Source: Carposina sasakii
Lineage: Eukaryota; Arthropoda; Insecta; Lepidoptera; Carposinidae
Direction: 5' to 3'
Length of the DNA stretch: 64,000 nucleotides
NCBI GenBank assembly: GCA_014607495.2
Contig: CP053155.1
Coordinates: forward strand, 9,920,001-9,984,000
The notes under the pieces are model-generated. The model was not told the origin of the DNA. It was given only the letters and a program-made list of their open reading frames with translations, and ran no database searches. Both the position numbers and the translations under genes were made by a program. Positions 53,041-64,000 of this stretch are shown one piece after another. Position 1 is the first letter of the stretch, and every line of letters begins with the position of its first letter.

Positions 53041-54895
53041 TTACAGTTCCGAATCGCTTTTGGCGGTAGCTTTAAGAACAGTGTTAGAAACAGCGGGCGC
53101 AGCGCTCTTGCTGCGCGGCTTGCGACGGACCCGACGTCGCAGGCGCCGCAGCTTGCCGCCCTGCGACGCCTGCGCAGCTGGACGGGATGATTTCGCCTCC
53201 ACTTCTACCTTCAGCCGGGCAAACATGTCGTAGTTGGTTATGGCGCACATTTTTCCTGACAATAAATGTGAATATTTTACTACCGAAAAAATTTTAGTCA
53301 GCAGAAAAAATTTCGCAGAATAATAATCTTACTAAGTAAGTAGGTAAGGTGGGTACATAAATTTGTTTCACCAACACTTGTGACGTTTTCATGGATTACC
53401 TATGACTGAATTATATGTATTAGTTTTTTTCAGTTTACTAGAAAACAAACAGGGCTGGCGTCAGGTAGGCGGCCGGCCATAAAAAAATGCCAATGGGCAA
53501 GACACGATTACAGCTTTTTTGAAAATGAAAATGTATTAAATAGTAGGTATGGCTTGTTTTTCCATTAGACGACACGGCCCTCTTACTAGATGACGAAATG
53601 TCGTGGTCGCTTCTCTGTTGTGTCGTCTAGTGGAAGAACGCCCATTAATGTAACGGAACCGTTATGGGTTAAATAGGGGTTTTTATTATTTAGTTCTCAT
53701 TGAGGCTTATGTCTATTATTATAAATTAAGTTGACTAAACGCCGATTTCACCAATGATCAGACAGCCTATCTGAAAGATAAAGTTGATGCTGTCTCAATC
53801 TTGATAAAGTTTTAGAGAAAGACAGCACCAAATTAGTTCTTCAGATAGGCTATCTATAGGAAACACCATGCCATAAAGCAATAAACAACCCCCTTATTAC
53901 CAACCTATCTAGCAAAAGCAATAGCGAAAATTGTACAAAATTCGCCGATCGCTTGTCAAATTCGTATTACGTAAAATTAATTTCAAAGGAATTTTGACAT
54001 TTCAACGCGAATATTGTACAATTTTCGCTATTGCGCTGCTTCGGCTTTGTTATTCCAAATTACTTAATCAGGGGGCAGGTTACCTACTTACCGTCACAAT
54101 ATTCCTCTCCGCATTCGTTGCATGACACGATCCGCGTTTCAGTCACGCCCGAACGATTCTTTGTTTTGCGAATCATGTTGTTCTTGGCAAGAACTCTCTT
54201 GTCCCTTGCCCTAGTTCTTAGCTCGGATTTTCTTAGTTCTATCAACCTGAAACACACAAGGTGCAAGTCGTCGGAAATATCTGCGAACGTTTAACATTTC
54301 AGATGTGTTATGTTATCTCAACATTAATTCGGCCACTCACTATGCCCTTTATGGCAGTTTTCTAAAAGTTACCTGTTAAAATATTCCTCATCCACTTTAG
54401 ATTTGGGTCTGATTGAAGTGAGCATTCGCCATTCTATGGGAACGGCACACAATTCTTCGAACTTGAGGCCTTGCATTTCGACAGGTACCGGATCCATAAA
54501 TGTGAATTGTTTTTCTTCGTATCCACGGGTGCCCAGTTTCTCATACCCCCGAACTTCTTTGCGACTTGTTTTTGTTTTATGATCTTCTGGCTTATCTCTT
54601 ATTTTTATGTCTTCAGTTCTCACCTAATAAATGCGTGCTTGCTTATTTGACTTTTCTATAAGTATTTATTATTATATCTAATTATTATGTAAAACTCCTG
54701 CCTGCTATATTTAGGTATAGTATACACAAGGTACTTAATGTTAGTCCATCTTACCTTTTCCGGTCTGGTTTTAAAATCTGGGACTTTATCTAAAACAGCT
54801 CTATATTCTTCGGCAGTATTTATCACAGTTTTGGACAAATCCAACATAGGCGCTTCATCTTTCTTCTTATCAAATAAATCGTCTAATTTTGACAT
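53041..54895 (-). CDS. Conserved-looking protein with a Cys cluster, function unknown
   Basis: Exons 54895-54755, 54623-54373, 54246-54092 and 53255-53041 (GT-AG; phases 0, 2, 1) give 253 residues. It begins MSKLDDLFDKKKDEAPMLDL. The central part (VPIEWRMLTSIRPKSKVDEE) and CNECGEEYCDGKMC (a C-x2-C-x4-C-x4-C cluster, plausibly zinc-binding) look constrained. The C-terminal 60 residues are low-complexity, basic and Ala/Arg-rich (KLRRLRRRVRRKPRSK) with higher GC than the rest. I do not recognise the family. Two MITEs lie in the last intron. The next gene upstream (55114) is in the same orientation, 218 bp away. Confidence 0.85.
53741..53870. repeat. Small imperfect inverted repeat (MITE relic)
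   Basis: AGCCTATCTGAA near 53763 is mirrored by TTCAGATAGGCT near 53838, and GCTGTCT by AGACAGC within. Intron of the 53041-54895 gene. Just upstream, 53561-53632 is another hairpin (CATTAGACGACAC / GTGTCGTCTAGTG). Confidence 0.55.
53889..54076. mobile_element. MITE related to 19391-19571
   Basis: GCAATAGCGAAAATTGTACAA is mirrored by TTGTACAATTTTCGCTATTGC, with the right end GCTTCGGCTTTGTTATTCC...TTAATCAGGGGG like the 19.4 kb element. It ends about 15 bp from the splice donor of exon 54092-54246. Confidence 0.75.
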
Positions 54896-55113
54896 TTCTA
54901 TTAGTATTTAACAAGCAAAACGTATTGCAGATACCTATTATCGATTTAACTTTCATAACGTGCATTTCTTAGAAACGGCTTTGTTGGGTCGATGATAATC
55001 GCGTGACCTATTTCTCCTATTAGTAAGTACCTACGTAAATATAGTGCTCTGTGGAGCTTAAAGTCGGAGTACGGAGTCTTTGAGATTTGCAGTCTGTACA
55101 TACACCTACATGT

Positions 55114-57872
55114 TTAAAGTTTTGTTTTGGTATCAAAATGTTCAGGGCCTTCGTTTCTGTCCATAAGTTCCCTTTTAGCAAAATTTAATTGATCAATAAT
55201 TTTCTTTCTATTTTCACTATCAATACTGTGACTCTTTATATGCCTGTCGTTTAGATCATCTAACCATAATTTTCTGTTGCCATATTTGTCATTAATGAAT
55301 TTCTGAGAGAGTGTAATTCTTTTTGTAGGAGACATCTTAGGTGATTTTTTATTCTCAGCTATGTCATTGACTGCTATATGTCCTAAACTTTTAAATTCGA
55401 TTATGGGATCTGTATTACTATTCTTTGACAAATCTTGACTAGGTCGTTTATTTTTCCAGTAAGTTTGACTAATTGAGTTTCTATTCATAAAACTAGACTC
55501 CAAGACTTTCTCTGTTCGATTTGGGGGACTAGGTGAACGGCTATCTTCACTAGACTGAGACAAGTACTGCCTCGCTTGTGGTCGATATTTTTGTCGAACT
55601 TTTCTCTTTTGACTGTAAAATGGATCCTTTTCGCTTTGTTTTTTATATTGAGCAGCTGGCCTGTTAACGCCCCATTTAGGCCTGCTTTCTAAATCTTTTT
55701 TAAATCTGTCGTCTGATCGAAATCTTCTATCCTTTTTTAGAGTATTGTAATGACTATCTTGTGGGGCATTTTCATCAATATTCGGGTAGTCTTTATCTAT
55801 ATTTCGTTCAACTTCATCTTTTTCTTTAATATTAGTTTTTTCTGACCGATTTACTTCTGTTTGTGTTGATGCATCTTTAGTAATTGGTATTCTGTACTTT
55901 CGCGGTGTAATAATTTTGCCAGTGTCGGAAGAATCATAATTATTGTTTAAGGTTAAACTATATAGATTATTGTTTTGTAAATTTTGGGGGACTAAAACTG
56001 CAAGTTGTATATTATTTGATTGACCAGTAATTACTTCTCCATTTGTATTAACGCCAATCGGTACAATTTTAAATTGGTTATCGGTCAGTGCTAGTGGAGG
56101 TACACTGTGAATAAATAGATTTAAATTTCCCTGTCCTGTGGATCTAGGAGAATTAAATTCTGTAGATTGTTGAGAATTATAAACCTTATTTTGAGTTGAA
56201 GAATGAACGTCGTATGTCCTGTTAGTTTTGGTTGGACTTGCGGGATCAATACTTTGTGTTCTTTCATTGGATTCAGTTGCCTCGGCTGTGACTATCTGTT
56301 CCTCCTTATTAAATGTAGGTTTAGGGGGCCTATGTGATGTAAAACGTTTTTCTTTATCCTGTTTTGCCTTTTTCTCTGCTTCTTCCAAAGCTTTTTTAAG
56401 AGCATCTAATCTACGTTCTTCAAGCAATTGTTTTTCTTCGTTTCTTCTTTTCTCATGTTCCAGTCTTAGCTTTTCTTCTTCCTGTTGTCTTTGTACCCTT
56501 ATTTCCTCTAATCTCTCTTCTCTTAATTTTCTTTGGCGTTCTTCTTGTTTTTTCTTCTCTTGCTCTTCTAATTGACTCAAAATAGCAGATTGTAATTCCA
56601 AAGCCTTAATACGTTTTGATTCTCTTTGCGCTTTGACTTCAGGTTCCAAAGGTACGTTTTGGCCTCGGAGATAGGTTCTGAAAAAAAAAATAGTTTAGGA
56701 GAGGCAGAATACTGAATGAGACTGATGCCTAACGAACCTATTTCACATTGTGTTAAAAGAGCATAATTATACATACCTCCCTTCATCACTACCATTACAC
56801 GATAGCCGGTCACAGTCTAGTGCTGAGTTGTCTGAGCTTCTTTGGTCAATAAGATGAACATCGGCTGAATTTTCAATCATATTAAGACCTCGCTCAACCC
56901 ACGATGGAGTTCCTTTCTTTTGATTTTGCATCTGGAAAATATTAGTAATGTATCTTAAAATACGCATACCTTACTTTTATTACTTACATATATTTTATTA
57001 CGAAAATATAAAATAGCCTGAGTGTTATTCTACTTTAGCTGTTTGTTGAACAGTTGCCTCGTGGCGTGAACAACAACTTTTACAAATTTAGAAAGATAAA
57101 CACATCATATTTTCTACCTGTGGTAGCCTAGAACTCGGGGCCGTCGGTTCCCATAATCTGCCGGTAGCTACCCCTCGATCACCCCATCGAGGTCTGCCTT
57201 CATCGTTGCTGCGAGGACTTCTTCCAGACCAAGCACCGTCTGTTGATCTGATTGTGTCCAGTTGATTTCTAGAAAATATGTATATAAGTAGGTAAGTGAT
57301 GTTTTTCTAGAGGCCGAAGAAGCATGGAGGATTAGTAATATAATATAATAAGTACATATACAAATTATATAATAGATTTTCGACAAATCCTACCTCTCAA
57401 TATGATCTTGCTGCCAGGCTATAACAGAATCGCGGCCATTTGTCATGTCATGTAAAGCACCACTATTCCTTCTATTATTCTTGTGGTTTATAGTCTCGCT
57501 TCCATAGCCAGAAGTATCTCCTTCACCATCTTCATCGTAAAATGCAAATCTTTTAGCGCTTGGAATATTTCTGTTAAGAGTATCTTTGCGCCTTGCTTCT
57601 TCTCTAATTGCAGGCTCTATATTGTGAATAGGCGGCAAGCTAGGGCTTCTTTGCCGCTGAATTGGTTCTTGGTATTCGTACGATGACTGCTTATGGAGCT
57701 CTAATGTGCTGGCGAATTGATTACGAACTTGCAAACGATGGTTGTAACGATCCCCAGAAGCCCATGGCAGGTATAGATGAGACATTTCCTCTGCAAAATA
57801 CAATAATAACAAAATTAAACTTGCGTAATCTAAAATTGTTTGATCGTGAGACACGTAATGCCTACCTTCCAT
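55114..57872 (-). CDS. Coiled-coil protein resembling CCDC66
   Basis: Five coding exons on the minus strand: 57872-57866 (only ATGGAAG), 57790-57394, 57268-57118, 56931-56777 and 56677-55114. Splice sites are GT-AG and phase is continuous, giving 757 residues. The start MEEEMSHLYLPWASGDR arises only after splicing the 7-nt first coding exon. The N-terminal third is polar (SGYGSETINHKNNRR). KGTPSWVERGL is a short conserved-looking motif. A single charged coiled coil runs from about 257 to 345 (ALELQSAILSQLEEQEKKKQ, QQEEEKLRLEHEKRR), like the CCDC66 domain of ciliary and centrosomal proteins. The C-terminus (NRKLWLDDLNDRHIKSHSID) is unassigned. The family call rests on the coil, so it is moderate. 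Confidence 0.75.
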
Positions 57873-60208
57873 GACGACAGTTGTGGGAGTATTAAAAATA
57901 AAATCGTCCCAATAAAACAAAAATAATAGGAAGTTTCCCCTTCCTGAAGGGTTTAGTTTTGTCGATAAAAAAGGCTACATGGCACATGCTCGTAAATGTC
58001 TAGTCATCGTACAAATTGTAAATTTCAGGCAGGATATTTTTATGTTTTGTTGTTTTTTTTTCGCTAGATGAAATGGAATGCTATACCTATGTATGGCCGA
58101 GACCAAACCTACTATTGTTGCCTTTAAATGTTAATAAGTTGGTCAACGTTCTAATGCCTAAACATATAAGTAATCACTTTTAGGTTTTAGAAATTAGATT
58201 TCACATAGTTTCTGTAGTAATGATAAACAAATGAAACCGGTAGGCTGATTACGAATCTTTCAAAAACAAAGCGGTAGCAATGGGACATTTGTAGAATATT
58301 CGGATTATACCTATATAGAAATGTGTCAGAAGGTATGGAAGACTGTGATCTCTGTGGGCCATTAGGTGAAAGTCGCTTATTTTTATGCATTATGCAAATG
58401 AAAACCAAAAGTTTGTCTGTATGTGTCTGCCTACGAGATCCTACCTATTATAAGTAGGTACAATCGCGTCGATCGATACGCTCTCGTGCGCTCGCACCAC
58501 CGAGCATTCAATAGAGGCAACGAATATTGAATTAGTAGGTAGGCACAGAAGCAGTGAGCAGACCACTGCAGAAAAGTAAAAACATAGTGGCCACCCACAA
58601 CTTCGTTCGCGTAAACATTTCCCGTGGGAATTTGGGAATATCCTTTCTTAGTTCTTAGGACCTAGCCGTCACAAAAGGAAGCCACGTTCTCATTTCTACT
58701 ATTAGCGGTTGCGGCTGTGTCAGTCAGTGGCATAGATGACCTTTATATTATCTTCATTAACGTAATAAATAATAAACTGCAATCAAAGTTTTGCTAAGTA
58801 TCTACTACATTTTAAAATACAATATCAATAAAATACAAAGTTCGTAGGTACAAATAGAAATTACCTATGTGACATGATGTTAATATACTTAGGTACCTAC
58901 TTATTGAAACTTAGCAGAGAATCCGTTCACTCTCTACGAGCTCTCTACATTCTTAGTGCTCGCTGGCCACAACTAACGAGTCGCTAGCCATACCGCCGAC
59001 TGTTTTATTATTTAACGCTACGGTAGTAATTTTAATAATTTAAATAACTACCTATCTACAGAAAACTGTTCAGAATAGAAACTATATGTAGGTAATTAAT
59101 TAGTAACATTAAAAGCGAATGCGTAGCAAATTAGACTCAAAGTATCCTTGTATTTGAAGTTAGCTTAATTAATAGGTATACTCGGATTATATCTTGTGAA
59201 CTACTAATCGGATGTAAGAAAGTATAGAGAGCGGTAGATAAGTAGGAAGGTACCTAATAAGTAAGTATGTCAATTTCTGTCTATCTGTATGTCTATCATT
59301 ATCATCTTCATGCCCTTACCGCATTATTTACTGGGTCTTTCGAAACGTATTGCGTATATGAAACGGATTTGGCGTGTGTTTTTACGGCTGCCGTCTGCTG
59401 CCTGCCTGACGTCAACTCTCCTCCGGTACCTACTACAGCTAAGGGCCAATTTCAATACGAGATCATTAACGATCTCAGATTTTTTTAATCCATATAAAAT
59501 TTTGTATGAAGACAATGGAACATTAATCTGAAATACCTATGCGAAAAATTTCTCGAGATCGGTTATTGACAAAATAATTTCAGGTGGTACAGGGCCATGA
59601 CTGGGATTGAACTTACGCCGTACGACTGGAAAGCGAATTATAAGTTATTAGGTACCTCTTCTCTGTCATATAATTTCTTCTCTGTCATATAAATATAGTA
59701 CCCATTTAACAGCTATCCTATGTATTCCTATATTTTATTAGCAAACGCACGAACTCTCATCATAACTAACTATACATAGAGAGTGTACTGTACATAACTC
59801 GGGTAACGGAAAGTATCATACACTTCGACGATTTTCTTAGATCACTACGTGAGTGTAGACATAGGAAAGATGATTTGTTTAAATCTAATCAACTATTTAT
59901 TTCTACCTCGAAAAACAATGCCTATCCATAGTTAGATCCATTCCATAAGTAGGTACCCCAAGTACCTACCTACTGGCAAAAATATTTGAAAATGAAAGTA
60001 ATAATTATATACAGGGTGCAACAAAAGGGCGAAAAGCTATAAAAATATGATGAACGTTTTTTGAATAAATAATGTATTCTGACAACAGTAAATTTTTAAT
60101 AAGTAGGTAGGTCGAGGTACTCTTTTCCTATGTGGTTTATATAAAATTATTCATGTTTCAAGGGAAACGAGCAGTAAATAATAATAAATAAGAAGGTGCG
60201 TGCCTATC
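57873..60208. other. Gene-free intergenic sequence
   Basis: No supported coding region. It includes the upstream region of the gene at 57872 and a short Helitron-like fragment near 58590-58640 (CACAACTTCGTTCGCGT, CCCGTGGGAATTTGGG). Short ORFs here overlap each other on both strands and resemble nothing known. Confidence 0.5.
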
Positions 60209-60210
60209 TA

Positions 60211-60615
60211 CAGGGTGTGTGTGACAGCCAGGCAAATACTGATATACTGAACAAGTACCATTGTTTGCTTTCCGCGCCAATTGTTTCGTGTGATCTGGGG
60301 CGATCCTGTGACTATTTAAATGGGCTTATTGGTTATTATGTGATACATTGCTGTTTTTTAATCACTTGTGACTCCATTGGGGTTGATCAGTTAATTGGAC
60401 TTTTTTAGGACCAACTTTTTTTTTGAAAATCATCCATAGGTCAAAATTTTGTTTTAAAGTCATTATCTAAAACCTACTTAGGCAAACTACACAATTTTTT
60501 TCAGAAAAAATGTTAGAAAATTTTGGAATTTTCCTGTGAAAATTTTCAGTGCTTTTGCCTCAGAATGGTCTGAAGTCGCCATATCAATATTTGCTTGGCT
60601 GTCACTTCCACCCTG
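60211..60615. mobile_element. 405 bp MITE with CAGGGTG ends and TA duplication
   Basis: Left CAGGGTGTGTGTGACAGCCA and right inverse TGGCTGTCACTTCCACCCTG; TA at 60209-60210 and 60616-60617. TIRs are about 36 bp. Family member at 6333-6695. Confidence 0.88.
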
Positions 60616-61017
60616 TATAGAAATAATAAATAAAAACTACCTATCTACACACTTAAATAGAAGTACAAGGTAGGTATCTACTTTTAAATAGGTAACTAAC
60701 CCCATTACCTACCTAGCGGCTAGGTAACCGCTGACCTAGCCTACGTTGGTACTAATATAAATATTATATTTGTTTTTATCACATAATAGATTTTATCACG
60801 ATACGATATCCACGTTGCGTGGTCATGCTAGGGGGCTAGGGACAATGACCTTCCAAAGAGTGCGTGATGATGACATCATCGACTATGAGTCCTTGTGGCT
60901 ATTTCTAATGTCATGAGGATCGTGCGCTATCTAACTTGTAAAAATATAATAGATTTAGGCTTAACAATGTTATATGTATCTCTACAGATAGGTAGATAAT
61001 CGATCTCCACGACTATA
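60616..61017. other. Intergenic, no gene seen
   Basis: Rich in TAGGTA/TACCTA steps; nothing identifiable. Confidence 0.45.
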
Positions 61018-61246
61018 AAAAAACCCGACTGCTTAAAAAAGACCCAAATAATGTACATAATAAAAATAACTGAAAAGAAAAAAAACAAGCACTTAATGTC
61101 CGGTGGTCTAGAATTCTATAATATTATTATGGAATGAATACTATTGAAGAATTCTAGACCATCAGACATCTAAGTGCTTGTTATTTTTCTTTTCAGTTTT
61201 TTTATTATGTACATTATTTGGTTCTTTTTTAAGCAGTCGGGTTTTT
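61018..61246. repeat. Near-perfect inverted repeat, ~98 bp arms, 32 nt loop
   Basis: The arms 61018-61116 and 61149-61246 mirror each other from AAAAACCCGACTGCTTAAAAAA to TCTAGAATTC with few mismatches. The loop (TATAATATTATTATGGAATG...) is also present in the half-copy at 20877-20965. Confidence 0.88.
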
Positions 61247-62559
61247 GGATTTTTTTAATTATGTTTTTTTATTTTATATTTTTTTGTTATGAGTATCTAG
61301 CTACTAATAGGTACGCTCCAAGAAACATGCTCGGTAGCAAGAAGTTTTCGTCTTGCTGCTGTCTAAAAACTTGGTTGTTACGCAACTTTCAATCGATATA
61401 GATCCTAAACGTTTGGTCGAATCGAAAAATGTTGAGAGATACCTAATAATGATTTTTAAATACCTATTCAACGATATCCTACTCGATATAGTTTGTCGAC
61501 TTTAATTTTTTTCATTTTCACATAACGGCGTCCAGTAATCGCCACATTGGATTTTCACTAACGTCATGTCTTTAGTGACACTCGCCGGACTAAGAGGAAT
61601 CGATTGACGTATGAATCATAAAAATCGGCCGAGGCGTTTGGTCTGTGTAGTGCTTCAAAGGAACATACATACATAGGCTGTTAAACATAATACCACTCCT
61701 TTGCGTCGCGCAGTCGGGTAAAAAGTAACGTCCTATTTTCAGGTATTCCACCGCCTCTTATCTATTCTACTTTTTTTTTACAATTAGTTAGGCAAACATT
61801 TGACCGCCTACTCTCCTACAGGCTAGCTACTGACTCCTAGCCGGACAGCAGTTCTTTGTATACATTAGGTAGGTACGTACTAGTGATGTGCCAGAGATCC
61901 GTATCCGCGGATATCCGAGGCAGAAGAAAGATCCGTATCCGTTTCTTTTTGGCGGATCTTTTACGGATCTATTTACCTTATTAATTTTAAATTTATCGAT
62001 GAAATTCTTTAAATAATAATAATAATAATTTATATAATAATTTATTTATTAGCAAAAAGAATAGATACAATTCAGAGTACAATTCAATACTGTTATGGTA
62101 ATTTTAAAGGGCGTTATAGATGCAGATGATAGGCATTGTATTATTTAGGCTGGCATATATCGAGAAACCACATAGTACACAAACATTTAGGTGCTGTCCT
62201 ACTCACATATGTAGGTACTTATATTAATAATGGTCAATCGCACTGTAGGATCGCATGCCGAATACCTGAGCTTACAATTTATTTTATTTGCCAGCCAATT
62301 CTAATAACCAATTCCAAAGGATTTTTTGCATTTTCAGATTAATTGTTACATTGTTTTTATACAAAATTTAAAAGATTTAGAATATGAAAATCCGACATTC
62401 TATATGATCTCTAGTATTGAAATTGACCATAAATCCGTTTACAGTATTGAATAGTGATTTCTACCCTCCGCACTAGTAATAAAACTGTATAGCGGCAGGG
62501 TAGCTTCACCCTCTCGCATTACTTAATCAATATAATAAATTCTAATTGACACAATTTTA

Positions 62560-62720
62560 ACCATTCATTCATGCACATACACACACACGCACATAAATAT
62601 CTACATATACATACACATTATATACACACATACATACATACATTACATGTAATACAATATAAATACAAATAAATATATACATACATAGATGAATACAACA
62701 TAATTATACATACCTGCATA
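62560..62720. repeat. Microsatellite-rich tract (ACAC/ATAC)
   Basis: Imperfect CACACA and TACATACA runs, followed at about 62810-62845 by an AAAGA-rich purine tract. Confidence 0.8.
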
Positions 62721-62963
62721 CACACATGCATACATATTATATAGCGCATAATATTATTATAATTTATCTCACCACTGCCTGCATCTTATTTGAAGTACTA
62801 CATAGTATAGAAGAAAAAGAAAGAAAAAGAAAGAAAGAGAGACAAAATAGGTGATTAGGTAGCAATAAAAAACTATTAAATTCAATCCAGACATTTTTTA
62901 TACCCTAAAATAAATATTTGGCTCCTTTATATTGCAAACTTATCAGATCTATCCATCCATCCA

Positions 62964-63501
62964 TCCTAATATTATAAATGGGACTGTGTATGTTTGTGTC
63001 TGTTTTTCCATCTTTCAGGGCAAATCGGAGCGACGAATTTTTTAAGTGGAGATAGTTGAAAGGATAGAGAGTGACATAGACTACTTTTTGTCTCTGTCTA
63101 ACCCCCACTTTCCTAAAATGGGGGATGGAAGTTTGTATGGAGCATTCCGCAAATTTCAAGGTAGAAAGCTAAAAATTGGTATGCGGAGCGGAATATTTGT
63201 GACAAAAAAAATATGTTTTTTTTTAATCTGCCCCCAACCCCTTAAGAGTGTGTGAAATTTTATATGGGACTTTGCAGTTTTCAAGGTAGGAAGCTAAAAA
63301 TCAAAAACGTGTTAGTTACACTATTTAGAACTCAAGAGCGGCTGTACTGATTTGGCTGAAAATTTGTAGGGAGGTAGCTTAGAACCAGGAGAAGGACATA
63401 GAATAAGGACATAGGACTTTTTATCCAGGATAAATATTTTGATCCCGGATAATTTTGACATACTGTTTTTTCTGCAGTCCACGCGGACGGAGTTCCGCTA
63501 G
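62964..63501 (+). mobile_element. Helitron-like element nested in the hAT-like element
   Basis: TCCTAATATTATAAATGGGA at 5' and CGCGGACGGAGTTCCGCTAG at 3' (63482-63501), the CTAG end seen elsewhere. No helicase sequence. Confidence 0.7.
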
Positions 63502-63752
63502 TAATATATAACTCAATTAACATAATAAAAAGTTAAAAGATCACCTTTTACTAAGAAAACAAAACTTAGATCTTCGTAATACTTAAAATTTGAATGAAAT
63601 TATTTATGAAATTAAGTATTTGTCGCGCGCACCGACACCGACTGCGTGAGAAAGTTAAGATCCGTATCCGTATCCGCCGATATTGACACCAAATATCCGT
63701 ATTCAGATCCGTATCTGCGGATATACATTTTTAACGATCCGGCACATCACTA

Positions 63753-64000
63753 GTAGGTACGTACTGCCCTCCTGTTACCCCCTGTATAGCGCAGCATTTG
63801 GAGTTTGGAAGCTAGATAAATGTCCAACTTACATGATGGTTTCCTCGGAATTACCTGGATCGCAAAAGTCCAGTAGTTAGGTTAATTTGCTGAAGTGTGT
63901 AACGTTCTGTGTGGTACCTAATAAAGTATAATCACCAGTGCAGTCGTAAAGCTCCTTGACGAAATCACGACCGTGAATTTGTTACGAAATCGCTACCGGT
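63753..64000. other. No feature seen at right edge
   Basis: No gene or named repeat can be supported in the last 248 bp. Confidence 0.4.

Larger units (their letters stand above)
61881..63752. mobile_element. hAT-like element, ends TAGTGATGTGCC, with nested Helitron
   Basis: Left TAGTGATGTGCC and right inverse GGCACATCACTA. Flanks GTACGTAC (61873-61880) and GTAGGTAC (63753-63760) agree in 7 of 8 bases, a plausible target duplication. Both subterminal regions carry many GATCCGTATC(C/T)G repeats, perhaps protein-binding sites. No transposase is recognisable in the interior. Confidence 0.75.

Noticed and set aside
56228..56575. 115-codon plus-strand frame
   Set aside because: Antisense shadow of the coiled-coil exon 55114-56677.
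62136..62342. Short ORF in the hAT-like element as a transposase remnant
   Set aside because: 68 codons without any hAT motif; composition is ordinary.

Overview
This window looks like nuclear DNA from a lepidopteran insect (moth or butterfly). The evidence is AT-rich sequence, spliced animal genes with GT-AG introns, and short Helitron-like repeats ending in variants of GTCGCGGGCGTCCACTAGT. RTE and jockey/CR1-type LINE fragments and many TA-flanked MITEs point the same way. The order Lepidoptera is an inference from repeat style; no species is claimed. There are seven host protein-coding genes, and roughly two thirds of the window is mobile or repetitive DNA.

Host genes, left to right: PTCD1, a mitochondrial pentatricopeptide protein (+, 4431-11180, 4 exons), is convergent with eIF3l, a translation initiation factor subunit (-, 18910-11369, 9 exons); their stop codons are 188 bp apart. 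A WKF-domain C7orf50 homologue (+, 26575-27249) is convergent with a two-exon mitochondrial thioredoxin (-, 28434-27317). Next comes a lysine-rich single-pass membrane protein (+, 39464-44692, 5 exons). Last are an unnamed Cys-cluster protein (-, 54895-53041, 4 exons) and a long coiled-coil protein resembling CCDC66 (-, 57872-55114, 5 exons). I joined the exons by hand from splice sites and reading phase.

Mobile DNA: two Tc1/mariner-type elements carry transposases with a 41-residue D-D spacing and very long terminal inverted repeats (about 620 and 430 bp). Each sits in a host intron and inside an older RTE copy (8002-10626 and 41224-43590). A full-length DIRS-like tyrosine-recombinase retrotransposon (29453-34815) has three ORFs, inverted termini and the internal complementary region, and is inserted in a LINE. 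A complete but frameshifted pogo/Tigger-like element lies at 49817-52889. Helitron-like elements, hAT-type elements with target duplications, palindromic MITEs and a Ty3/gypsy fragment fill most of the remainder.

The commonest repeat is an A-tailed element of about 400 bp. It occurs singly, 5'-truncated, inverted and in tandem arrays (2167-4314, 24789-26445), and several copies have 12-15 bp target duplications, so it moves by target-primed reverse transcription. It has no obvious Pol III boxes. In four of seven genes a copy lies 80-170 bp upstream of the start codon, in gene orientation.

The most unusual observations are a 620-codon second reading frame inside the DIRS reverse transcriptase ORF, transposase coding sequence running into a long TIR, a whole repeat array bounded by one target duplication, and a pogo element with iterated GAAAGAGCC sites near both ends. 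I found no CRISPR array, rRNA or convincing tRNA gene.
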